Positions 9,820 to 21,526 of a stretch of 64,000 nucleotides of DNA are shown here, piece after piece; position 1 is the stretch's first letter; each line of letters starts with the position of its first letter. The DNA lies in NCBI GenBank assembly GCA_031310005.1, contig CM062384.1, forward strand, positions 1,302,001-1,366,000. The letters run 5' to 3'. The DNA is from Dactylellina haptotyla (lineage: Eukaryota; Ascomycota; Orbiliomycetes; Orbiliales; Orbiliaceae). The notes below the pieces were generated by a model that worked only from the letters and a program-made list of their open reading frames with translations, was not told the origin of the DNA and made no database searches. Both the position numbers and the translations under genes were made by a program.

Positions 9820-12657
9820 ATGGCGAACCTTCCCTCCTCTGCTTCACCCACCATCCCCACCTCAGATCCCGACACCTCCACATCCTCTTCGAAACAGATA
9901 CCCCCCATCTCCACCACTACTATCTCTACAGAAACCACTTCTCCCGCTAAACGAGACGAGAGCCTCGCTGTTAACCAAGAGCCCGATACAGCCGTCCCAA
10001 CTTCGGATTCCCACGGTGACAGCCACGATAATTCCACATCCTTAAAGCCTATCACCGCTCCTTTATCTCCGCCCATCCCCACGCCTCCATTTACCGAAAG
10101 CTTCGACACATCTGCCCCAGGGCAACGAGCTATGAGCAATTTAACATTAGAATCGCCAGAGGCGACCTCGAAACCCATCGAACCCACCTCCACCACCCCT
10201 GCACCCCCTCCTCCAGTCGCCGGCGAGTCCGCCATCTCCCAACAACCGAACACTGCCGTTCCAGCTGTAGTCGAACAGCCTACCTCGGATGTAAGAGATG
10301 AGCCAAAGTCTTCGGAATCACCAGAGGTCCAGATGGAGGATGCCGCCCCAGCCGCCCCTGCAACCGAACCTGCTGCGCCGGTAGCTGAAGCGCCTAAGCC
10401 TGTTGAGACAGCTCCAACCGAGCAGGTTGCTTCTGTCCAGGATGCCGAAATGCCAGATGCTCCAGCTCACGTTTCGTCGCCGCCTTCTATTATGAGCTCG
10501 TCGCTTGTCCGCGCACGGTCAGAATCTGCTGAACCTGAGCGCCCTAATAAGCGGCAGAAAACTGCAGAGCCTGAATCGCTGCCGGATGCCGCAGCTCTGG
10601 AACACCCTGCTACTACGAATGGTGGACCAATTAAGCCCGAAGTACAAAGCCCTGTAGACATGGATACGAGCATGGATCAACCAACAAAGTCGGAGGAACC
10701 GAAAGCCGCAGAACCATCCAAGACCGAGGCAGCACCCGTCTCTAAATTCACCGGAGAGCCAATGCCACAGCATCAGAACAGATTTGCGCTATCAGCGCTG
10801 AAGAACATCAAACGTCTCAAAGATGCGGCCGCGTTCCTAGCCCCTGTTGACCCTGTCAAGCTTGCGCTTCCTACGTATCTTGAAATCGTCAAGGAACCCA
10901 TCTCGCTTCAAGAAATCGAGAAGAAGCTGGTCAGCAATGAATACCATAATCCGGAAGAGGTCATATACGATTTCAACCTGATGATTCAGAATTCCGTCCT
11001 GTTCAATGGAACTGAGCACACTGTTACGCAGTCTGGAAGGCACATCCAAGTCAAATTCTTGTCCGCGTTGGAAAAGATGCCAGCCGCTGAAATCGCCCAG
11101 AAGCCAAAACCGCAGCCGAAGCGCCCAACGGTGTCGACTACAAATATAACTCCTACAGTAGTTGCTTCTCCCGTTGCTACCACTCCTGATGTCATCAAAG
11201 TCGACCCCAGAAATCGTCGAGAATCAACCAGGGCATCAGCACCAACTACAGCCATGTCACCCACCGCGGCATCACCGACTTTCTCGCTCACACCTGGAGG
11301 CGTCCCACAGATTCGCCGCGATAGTATAGTAACTGCGGATGGTCGTCCGAAGCGTCCGATCCACGCCCCACCACCGAAAGATCTCCCATACTCTGACCTC
11401 AAACCTCGACGCAAGAAGTCCGTAGCTGAATTTAAGTTTTGCGAAGGCATCATGAAGGAGCTCTGGAAGAAGCAACATCAAGCCATCGCGTATCCATTCT
11501 ATAACCCGGTGGATCCGGTAGCGCTTGAAATCCCAGACTACTTCAAGGTTATCAAGAAGCCAATGGATATGTCTGAGATCCAACGCAAACTCAACCACAA
11601 CGAATATAATAACTCGAACGAATTTGAGGCGGATATGCGACTCATGTTCAACAACTGCTACAAATTCAACCCGCCAGATTCTCCGGTTTTCAAGTGTGGC
11701 AAGTCTCTGGAGGCAGTCTTCGATGAGAAATGGGCTCAGAAGCCGAGCTTCAAGGAGGAGACCCCGACTCCGCCTGTTGTCGAGGATGAGGAAGAAGAAG
11801 AATCGGAGGAAGAAGAGAGTGAGGATGAAGCTTCACCTCAGTTAGAGAAGCTCGAGGCTCAGCTCAGCCGCCTTCATTCCGAGATCGAAACCATCCGCAA
11901 ACAGAAGAAGTCCAAGAAGGCATCTCCACCTGCTGCATCCAAGAAGCACAAGAAATCCGTTAGTGCCGGCAGTGCTACTGGAAAATCGGGCTCCAAGGCC
12001 GCCCCCGCTGCCGCCCCTCCACCAAAGAAGAAGAGCTCCAAGAAGAAGTCTGAACCAACGACACCATACATGACGTTTGCGCAGAAGCAAGAGCTTAGCG
12101 AGCGTATCAACACCCTGTCTCCAGCGAAAATGCACCAGGCGTTGAATCTTATCAAGGCGCACCACCCACATCTGGCTGTAAGTTCTTTCGGTTCTTCTTG
12201 ATTTTGAGAAAAAACGCTAATATGATGTGTAGCAGGATGGTGATGAGATTGAACTAGACATTGACGAGTTAGCTCCAGCCACTCTTCATAAACTCTACAA
12301 GTTTGTCAGCGAGAACACTCTTGCCCCCGAACCAGCTGTCGCCGCTGCGCCCGTTGCCCCGGCTCCGAAGAACACGAAGTCCGCCCCTTCTAAACCTCGG
12401 AAGAAGAACAAGCCGATGTCCGCCACGGAACAAGAGCGCAAGATCCGCGAGCTCCAGAGCCAAATTTCAGGATTTGAGGGTGGATCTCCAACTGACGAGG
12501 GACCGAGATCTTTGGCGTCGATGGGCGCTAAGCGTATGTTGCCAAAAGTTCACGACCTATCTTGTCACAACAGATTGCTAACATTTATCTCCTTACAGAA
12601 GCCGAAAGTTCTAGCGACGATGATTCTTCATCTGGATCCGAGAGCGAAGAGGAGTGA
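9820..12657 (+). CDS. BDF1: BET-family double bromodomain protein (Bdf1-like), three exons
   Basis: Exons are 9820-12177, 12236-12533 and 12599-12657 (904 aa). I chose the ATG at 9820 because its context, CCACCATGG, is optimal; an in-frame ATG at 9796 is weaker. Residues 1-310 are low-complexity Pro/Ala/Ser/Thr/Glu. Bromodomain 1 spans about 315-425 (DPVKLALPTYLEIVKEP; acetyl-lysine Asn in NSVLFNGTEH). Bromodomain 2 spans about 537-645 (DPVALEIPDYFKVIKKPMDM; NCYKFNPPDSPV). An acidic stretch and a coiled coil follow, then a Lys-rich stretch and the NET/ET domain (about 747-812, QKQELSERINTLSPAKMHQ), which is cut by intron 1. The C-terminus is a Ser/Asp/Glu tail. BET proteins bind acetylated histone H4 and recruit TFIID and other factors. 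Intron 2 has a TGCTAAC branch site. Intron 1 ends in a tandem acceptor (TAGCAG), so a one-Gln isoform starting at 12233 is possible. Confidence 0.93.
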
Positions 12658-15600
12658 AGTTATTTATTTTTCTACCTCCTAGCTTTTTTATTACTGTTTT
12701 ATATTTATGTGGCTTTGTGCTTTTTTGTTTTGAGATACCTCTCTGTTTTTATGCCTTTATGCTTTTTTTTTTTAACTATTTGCACGAGCGTATTCGCTTT
12801 TGCTATTTTCCGAAATCCGCGAGACATGTTACTGCCTCTCTCGAATTTTCCACCACACCTTCCCTCTACTATTTCATATGGGAACAACCCGAACGCCTAT
12901 GTGGCATCCTGACTTACTCTACACCGTCCTCTCCTGTACACACCTCTTTAGGACACACCCACATACCCTCTCACCACTCATGCTTCACATTTCCTCTACT
13001 TTCTATGAAATGAAAAAGAGAGAAGAAGATTATGGCTCTAAATGCCTAAACTTGATTCTGTTTCCGTCTGAGAAAAACCACGAGATTGTTTTTTCCAGGC
13101 AAATGCTTGTTTAATGGCAAGAGCGAAAAAAAAAGAAAGGAAAAGAGATCGAAAAGAAACAATATGACTGTATTATCTTATCTTTTCTCTCTCCTTTTGA
13201 TTATCGTGTATTCTAAAGGACACTACTACCACAGACCTTTTTCTCGAACGGCGTATTTGTTGAGCCGAAATAGGAAATCTAGGGAAAAAATAAAAATAAA
13301 ACTAGGGAAATGGAATGAAATCCGATTTCTGTGAGAGATTATATTATAGTTAGTACCAAAGTGATTAAACGCGTTAATGAGATGAAAGAGGTGATCTTAA
13401 GATCGATTGTGTCGGTCCCGGCCTTTACGTGTTGGAGGGGGCAGAGAAACTTGTAATGTTTTTGATTTACGTCAGATGGAATAAGCTAGTCTTGTAGCTA
13501 ATAGCTATAGGGGTGGATCGCTGTGGGCCTACGTGTTTCCTAGCGCTCTTAGTTCTCTAGCTATTTGTGGCTGCTATAAAAGTGCTATGGCACTGGTATC
13601 ATTGGATTGGTGGCGTAGAGTAATGGGATATTCCTCTCATCTCGGTGAACAGTTATGCTACGCGTGCGAGCCAATGGAAAATAACCAAGAATTATCATAC
13701 CAATGTGCCACAGTTTCAGCCGTTGTCGTCCAAGCTTGAGACTAATAATGGACCAGCCACGATTCTACACCTTTTTGTTTTTAGGGGGCCGCAGTTCGCC
13801 AGAACAGGAAGCAGTCTGATTTACGAGACAAAGCTCGTATATTGTTTTGCCACAGTCCCAGCCATGAATTCGGCGCCACAAGTATGTACCTATCTTGGGC
13901 CCGGGCTGCTACCAGTTACACCTCGAGGCGTGATAGAGCCGTCAAGGGGTGTGAGGAGGAGCCTTTTAGGGACTGCGGGCAGATATGCACACGTAATTCG
14001 CAAGCAGATCGAATGCGGATTTCATACCACCGTACGATTGTGGCTGTTGGATAGCTACATGTCATTGGGGATTCGAATGGTATTGTGGGTCCCTTGATGG
14101 ATTTTTGGTACCGAGACTAGTCAGCCTATGGTGGAGCCGGTGGTGCATGCATCCGTTTTGAGTTTTGGGTTTCTGTGTTTGTGCGTGGTTATAGAAAAGA
14201 GGAACGACGGGATATATAGAGAAAGCGTGTTTTGCCTTCAAAGGCTTGATGTGCATGATATCATTGCCGTTAACCAGAGGGATTATCATTGATTCCATTA
14301 GTACTCTTGATACCAAGATATGCACTCGGGGGTCACCTTGCCCAAACTAACCGATTCCGATGGGTTTGAGGCCGTGGGGATGGTGTCTCGAGAGGCACGG
14401 ACGATTTGATTATGGAAATCTAAATTACCTCAAAATCTCGCAACTAAGCAAGTGTTGTACATGTGCCATAACTTACATAATTCAATCATAATTCAAATGT
14501 CAAAAATGGCATTTATTTTGTATGGCATGCAAAGCACGATCCAAAAAAATGTTCACAAAACGTTAACGTTCACAAAATGGCCATTGTGCGTATGCGCCAC
14601 GGTGGAAATCAGTTCGGATTGATCTCGTGACAACACTGTTGGCATGTTGTAATTTTGTAAAAACATCTTGCGAACATATTGGAGTAATCCCCAAAGGCCG
14701 CTCTCATGTTAAAAGGGCCGTCGGCTCGTGTTGGTTTCTATTCCTGGTGCGCAAGAAAGGTAGGTGGATATTATATCACCACTATATTCCGACCCATATA
14801 TCGGCGATTTATTTTTCGCCAATTAATCACTGTTACAGACCGTTGTAATAAGATTTTCCTCTATCTTCCAACCTGGGTAAAGCTAGCAATATCACCGGGA
14901 TCATCAGACCCAAATCAGGAAGGAACCAATGAAATAAAATTGTGTCGCACAACAGCTCAACTTTACATTAACCGGAGAGAGCTGAACTTGAGAGGCTTTC
15001 TAACCCATGTAAGTGTTTAGGCGAGAGAGGCCTTCATACGGCTATGGCGTTGGGCTGTCGTCGGTGCGCTTCTTTTGTGTCACGGGATCTGCAGATGTGG
15101 CGAAAAGACTAACCGAAGGCGCCTCGTCTACCAAACCGTATGCACGGTGGCAAGGGCGTCTATTCTGGTTTGGTACGGCTAGCTTCCGGCGCTGATAAAA
15201 CGACCCTAGAATTTGGGAAACCGAAATGCAGGAACAAAAATGCCGGTTCGGGTTCCTGAATCACAAAATCCCTTGGGACGTCCATGCTCGCTCTTCTGGA
15301 TCATGGTGATAATATGCACTATAGGTAATAATTTGTTCCCAGCACCTGCTTGGGTGTCAGATGGGGCCATGCAGGACGTCGAATGAGTTCCTACACCTGT
15401 CGTGCGTCACTCGGTAACCAATGACAGGTTGAGGAGCAATGGCCCCAGCCCTTGGGCTTGAGAGCAAACCGAGCGCCCAGTCTACCCACCTGCGGGACGG
15501 GTTGGCCCAGTGCTAAACCTTGCCTCTAGTCGGGTTTTCGAAGGCCAGGGAGGGTAGTAATGCATTAAGTTGTGCATTTAAACCCCGCAGGCCCACGTGG

Positions 15601-16414
15601 GACGTATCGTACATTGCATCGATATAGTTGCGACTGCATAAGATGTGCCTAACGTCGCCTGTCGACGTCCACGTAATTTTGTGCGACAGTGTTGAGGGTT
15701 ATTACCCGTACGGCACTCTATTATACGATCTTTTAATTGTTTATAAACTGGTGGGGTATTCCATTATTTGTATTTCCCGGCCCTCAGTTCATGCATTTTG
15801 CATTCTAGGACGGTTTGTGCGGAGGGGCTATGGTAAGCGCCGCCCCTTTAATCAACAATCTACAAACACAATAATTAATACAATTACTAGAAAGTGAATC
15901 TCTATTATCCGTATTACTTTCTGCCAGACTAAATGTTTGCCCTTGGGATTGCGACGTTCAAAAGGTTAAATATTTTAGGATTCATAGTCCGGGGTATTGC
16001 TCAAATATCGCGATATCTTGTCACTGTTTAGTATCTTTATTTTAGGTCTGGGCAGAGTGTATGTGTTAATCATAGAATGTCCTATAAACGAGCCAAATAC
16101 ATGAAGATGCGAGATTATATACAGGAAATCTCACTAAGCAAAGAAAGAAAAGGAACCATTAACTCCGGTGCAACCGTGACCGCCTCTTCCTCATATGAGA
16201 ACTCCGCACGCAAGGACTGCTTGGCGTTGATAAGAAAGAGACATAAGAAATTCATAAGCTTGAACAAAAAGGAAATCATAAGTTTTAGAGATTAAGGGAA
16301 TAACCATGTAATCTAGGTGTGCCTTGTAACATAAACCGCTACCTGGGATCCTCGCGGCCTAGGAGGCAGAGGCATACCAAAATGTATTATAAATTATCCT
16401 GGCATGATCAACGC
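12658..16414. other. Gene desert between BDF1 and the dibasic-repeat gene
   Basis: This is 3.8 kb without a supported gene. The first 700 nt are T-rich and are probably BDF1 3' UTR and terminator. The remainder is mixed-composition DNA with scattered stops in all frames. A short direct repeat (TGCCACAGT..CAGCC near 13708 and 13850) differs by pyrimidine transitions. No transposon ends or tRNA were seen. Confidence 0.5.
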
Positions 16415-17022
16415 TTAATAGCGGTTGAAACGTAGCCTAGGACCACGGTTGGGATCAACTTGCCCTTCTGACCGCTTTGCGACCAAGTTATTGGAGCTTA
16501 AATCTCTCTTTGCGATCAAATTATTGGAGCTTAAATCTCTCTTCTCTGGAGCAGCAACCGTTGGCTTAATATCCCAAGGCTCAGGTGCTCTTCTTTCCTT
16601 GAGCTTGAGTAACTCTGCTCTTCGAGCTCTCGCAGGAGTAGTGGGATCAAGAGCAACGGTGTTAGCGGCAAAGCCTGAAGTATTTGCATCTGATACAGCT
16701 ATGTCTTGAGGGACAGTCCAAAGGGATTGCCATTGCCCAACTGGTCCCTGTGAAGCCAATACAATTCTGAAATTGGGGCGGCTCCCAGGCAAACTGTATG
16801 TAACAAAGTTACCTACACTCGGGGCAGTGAAGTAGACTGTGGTGTTTGCTGCGATGGTTGCGGGAGCGCCAGTTACGCCTGTTGGCTCTGGTGGAAATAT
16901 AAAAGGGTTGACGATTTTGGTGAGAGTATAGCTGGTGTTATTCTTGAAAGTAACTACGACTGCACGTTTAGTTAGTTGGCATGAAGTCTCGCACCGGGAT
17001 TTGAACGCTTTGACATACCCAT
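16415..17022 (-). CDS. Hypothetical protein with 11-residue Lys-Arg-bounded repeat, two exons
   Basis: Exon 1 is only the start codon plus one base (17022-17019). The intron is 17018-16960 (59 nt, GTATGT donor, CAACTAAC branch site, GCAG acceptor) and exon 2 is 16959-16415. The join is in frame and gives 182 aa. The first 90 residues are beta-rich with alternating Thr/Asn/Val (FKNNTSYTLTKIVNPF, APATIAANTTVYFTAP), recalling small fungal beta-sandwich proteins such as aegerolysins, but I cannot assign a family. The C-terminal third is basic and carries two copies of KRDLSSNNL(I/V)A followed by another KR, spacing dibasic sites every 11 residues as in Kex2-processed precursors. No signal peptide is visible, which argues against simple secretion and processing. 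A TATA box lies about 250 nt upstream. Confidence 0.65.
16476..16541 (-). repeat. Tandem duplication, 2 x 33 bp, inside the gene at 16415-17022
   Basis: Two adjacent 33-bp units encode the repeated KRDLSSNNL(I/V)A peptide. They differ at two positions, both transitions (C/T and G/A), giving Val versus Ile. Confidence 0.85.
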
Positions 17023-20000
17023 TTTGACGGATAAGTTATAAAATATATAAAATAAGATTTATAGAGGTATATATTCAAGGATAGGCAGCGTATGAGCTAG
17101 ATGTAAAATATATATTTGATTTGATTTGACTGGATAAAATGGTCAAATATTCAAAGTAGGCACACACAAAGATGTGATTATAAAGATGTTTTTAAGAGTA
17201 TGGAAGGGATATCTGAGGTATTCTGATCTGCTTTCTGATTCTGGTACACAGAGGGAGATCAGCGCCCTCTTTTATACTTCTGTCGGCGCCCAACCTCGGT
17301 CCAATTCATATGTGAATCCACCAGATATCAATTTGATCAAGATATTACGGAACAATTGAAGCTGTGGGGCCCACGGATTGCAACTTTGTCCGGGACTCAA
17401 AATACAAAACAAAACAAAAAAAGAAGATGAATTGAGCCTTTACACAGCGGCAGTGAGGAGAGCATCTGCATGCATTTGCATGCAGCAAGTGAGCTCTAGA
17501 ATCATATTGGTTTGTAGATCCACACTCACGAAAATCCAACGAAACCCAACACCGGAGAGAGAGTGTGGTCCAATGGTCGTGGTCAGAGACGGGCTGGGAA
17601 AAAGGAACACTACGCTATTAGGCTTAGTGTGTTACTTCAAATAAGCAATGGAGTCTTAAAGATCAAAGACAGACAAAACAGTGTCGGCGTAGCCCACATG
17701 CAAACGTAGAATCAGCAGGCAGATAGCGTCTAGCAATATACCTTGTGCAGAGAGGTAGCAAGGCTTTCCTTGTAATGTTTCCTGTACTCATGTGATGGTG
17801 TGAATAGTAAACCTGTCTGAATCTAAGGTTAATATTGTGCGATATATCTTGATCCTAACCAATGAATGTTCGAAGCTTCTAGCTCGGGTTTTCTATCTAG
17901 GTTCTCGGTTTCGAAATATCTTCTCGAAAGGGTAAGTCTGGTTGAGATAATGTCCAGGAACGACCGGGGTTTATTGTCCTTCGTCATCCAATCTGAGGAA
18001 ATATGATCCAGCCCGACTGAACCCGAATACCACAGCCGGTCACCAGACCATGGTTTCATTGTGTGGGATGCCAGACGGTGAGGCCTTCGCTAACAAAGAT
18101 GGTGTAGGCAACACAACGCCAGCGAATGGCCGCATTGATACAGCCGCTGCTAATCTACGCTAGTGTGCCCTGGAAAACTTGAATATTCGGACGGTGCCGT
18201 AGATGGAATGGACTGGGAGACATCCGGAAAATAACCATGTAGGAACTCTCCATTATCGGCCCTTTAGTTTGTCTCTCAATACGAACCACCCCGTACACCT
18301 CAATCTCACCGCATCAAACTCCAGGACTCTTGTTTGTTCCTTCAGGTGACTTGATTGTGCTGCAGACACGGGAACCTACAGCGCGCAAGACGTCCAATCA
18401 AGATTTTTATAAAATTTAACCATTGAGGGGAAACAATTTATATCTCGCTTTCGCTATGAGCAAAGGCAGGGTTCTAAATTATCCTCTGCAGAATGTCAAC
18501 TTTATTCGACGGAGTCAATGACGACGAAAAAGAACTTCGTTGTCTGCATGCAAGCACAGACAAACGGTTTGCTCGCCTCTCTGCACCCGACCCCTGTGCC
18601 GTTCCAGCTACCAAATATTTTCCCCTGGCATCCTTGCTTGGAGCTTCGTGGCGCCCGAAAAATCATCTTGATCTAGCTGTTTCCACCAACAAAAGCCCTG
18701 TCGCGAAAAGAATTTTTTGTGATTCAAGCATGCTTGAGCAGCATCAACAGGCTTATTTACGAACTAAGCAGGCCGACGGCGATCACGAAAGGAAAAGTCG
18801 TACAGCTGAAAGCTCTCCTGCATACATATTGGCCTCGCTATATAGACATCGTTTCTATATCAAGCTCTTCGCTGTCGAAAGCGCTAATACTGCTGTTAGG
18901 ATTTGGGTTGCATAACCGGTTTCTACCGTATGCTCCAATTAACCCACCACTTGCTCGGCCAAGCTAACTTTAGGCAATATGTATAGAGACCTGTATTATG
19001 ACAATGATCAAAAATAATCGTTCGATAAGAGGATTACGACCTCGTCGGCTAACGCAGCCCTTGTCCTTCCTTTTGGATTTTTGTTCTCTTTAACCTGCGC
19101 GCGAATGAATTAGGGTACAGGACTGCACGTTCCGTCTGAAATTCCTAATGGCGATATCGCATCCGACACGGTGTCCGACGACCCCGCTGGCAGAGCCGGG
19201 GACTGCTGGCGATTTCTTCTTTCGACGTGGCCTCAGATGCACCCTTTGTAATACCGCGCAGGACCGAGGAATGTCAGCCTAAACTCGATCTCGCATTTGT
19301 GATGCGTCCCCCAATGCAGGTTGCGTCGAGTTTAAACTTGTTGAATGATATCGGCGCAGCGCAGCGGCCATCGATGGATCCTTCGAACCTGCGATCCCAA
19401 GCGCCGATGGCGATTTTCGTGACGTACGGGGCCGGATTCTAGGACCGCAGACTAAGTTCCTATTCCATTTTCGAACAAGCTACCTTGGCCTTTGAGGGTG
19501 CGCAGGAAAGGGCGCAATGGGATTCAAGACAATTAAATGTACGGTTGATAAAAATGGCTATTCGTTTCGAAGCTTGGAGACGGGATATCCGCCCTGGAGA
19601 GGCAGAGCACCCCATGGATTGATTTCGTTTATTCGGGCTCTGGCGACAATGGCTGCGAGCTTATTCAAGGTTTCCGCCACCGTTCGGCGCCTTTCTTTTT
19701 TTTACATGTCAATGGCCATTCGCAAGAATGCGATGCAGAGAAAGCTGTATGCCCGTGACCGGATGGGGCTACGACCGGCTGTCTGTCCTCAAGCGGGAAA
19801 TGCTATTCGCTAGTGCCAGGCGACCGTGAGTCGTGCATCTTTGCGGGCTTGCAATTGAAGGAAAGCTTTAACGGTGAGATGGCATGATACCCGCGCGAGA
19901 CTTCGCCAGAACACTAGCAATTGTGGCTTTTCCTGAGGTGGAGGCAAACTCACACAATCTCAACACAGATAAAAGCCAGTGCGCAATCCATCTAGTGTCT

Positions 20001-21526
20001 TCTTCTGCCTTCGACCTATGGTGATCTATTTTGAAAGACAACGGACCGTTTTCACGTGCCGGACTGCATCAGGGTTACCCTGTCTGAGCTATATCGCCGA
20101 TCGTATAGCTCTAGTCTGGTTCAGCTGGCCAAAGCGACCGCCACTTGCAAACACCGTGCGTCTACAGACCCACCAGTGCGGGTTCAGCAGTGTATGTCTA
20201 GAGATATAGCGGTCTAGGCTGAACTTTTAGCACGTGCATCTTCACGCTATTCGTGATTTTGTAACCAATGAGAAATCCGTAGATGAGCTATCTAGATGCG
20301 CTCCTACTGTAGATGGATATACCCCGCCGCCATTTTCTCGAGATGCGCTATCATAACTTTCCGAATTTGTCCACCGCTAGACCACGGGATAGATCCAAAT
20401 AGGTGCGAAACATTATATTTACATGCCGGTGGTCTCGCTCTCGCTCTCCACCAATCCCAGCATGTCGGCTAACTTGGACAAAAGTCTATCTAGAGACAGT
20501 CTTACATTGTATACATGTAGTTGCATGGCGATCAGATATCACTGCGTAAATAAATACATAGTTGGGTTCAGATGATCTGAAGGACTGCATTTCTGACCTT
20601 ACCAACCTGAGGGTAGGAAGGTATTCGCGATACCAGCCTACCCCACACGGTTATCCGAGCTAGCTCTAGACCTCTATGCGCACATCGGGGCGGGGAGGGT
20701 CGTTTATCCAGGATCATTATATAAAAACTTGCGCTAATTCTGAACTACCTACCTACCTAGTGTCCGAGATAAAACAGCCCACATTCGTATATCTACGTAA
20801 AGAAAGACGTCTTCGGGGGGGCTGGTGGGGTTTTTGTCACGGGGTTCAAGCCAAAGTTGTGCTAGTACCCCTTTCAGTTGATATCAAAGTACTTAATACC
20901 GTGAGGCCGAGGAAGCCCTAGATATTGATAAGAACAGACTGCATATATCACTCATGGGTTTGCGCTCGATCGTATAAACGAGATCGTTTGGGGGCTGGTA
21001 AACGGCGCACATTTCATGTATGCAGCAAGTCTTGAAGCACATTCGTAGACATTCTCTTTTATCATCAAAACAGGTGGAGTGGATACTCTGAACCGGTACC
21101 TACTCGTATATTCGATCTTTAGCAACATTTAAATGACCCAATAGGTGGAGACTGTTGATCACAACATCGTTCAACCCATATAGAGAGGCAGCTGTGTGAA
21201 TACAAGGATATCTCGTGCAATACGTAATTTTATTTCAGTGTATACAATCAAGTCTATATACATGTGATAAGGAGAACTGCGAGAAAAAATTGTCAGTGCT
21301 GAATACGAAAACTGATGGCGTGAGAAATGCATACCTTTTTATCATGAAAAGATAAACCGCCTGGCTGAGCACCATGGAGCCCAGTGGCCGGTGAAAGGGA
21401 AAGAAAGCGCTACTGACAAATTCTGGAAAGAAAAAAGGTCGTGCCTGTCTGCGAACCATTCTCATTCCTAGATTCTGGTAGAAGATCTAGGTTCAAGACA
21501 ACTACATAACGGATGGTTTTCGAGAT
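17023..21526. other. Gene desert
   Basis: This is 4.5 kb between the dibasic-repeat gene and the RGG-protein gene. All frames are frequently closed. The longest open frames (18493-18915 plus, 19227-19442 plus) have no recognisable domain, splice signal or composition bias. The last 300 nt are probably 3' UTR of the RGG gene. No element ends or repeats were recognised. Confidence 0.5.
17269..17277 (-). promoter_or_regulatory. TATA box (GTATAAAAG) upstream of the dibasic-repeat gene
   Basis: On the minus strand the sequence reads GTATAAAAGAGGG, a good TATA box, about 250 nt before the ATG at 17022. Confidence 0.45.

Noticed and set aside
16989-17009. tRNA T-loop-like string (minus strand GCGTTCAAATCCCG)
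   Set aside because: The flanking bases do not form a T-stem and no acceptor or anticodon arm is present; it lies inside the intron of the dibasic-repeat gene.
18493-18915. 140-codon plus-strand frame in the desert
   Set aside because: No domain, no signal peptide, no codon or composition bias; length is within chance for 4.5 kb.
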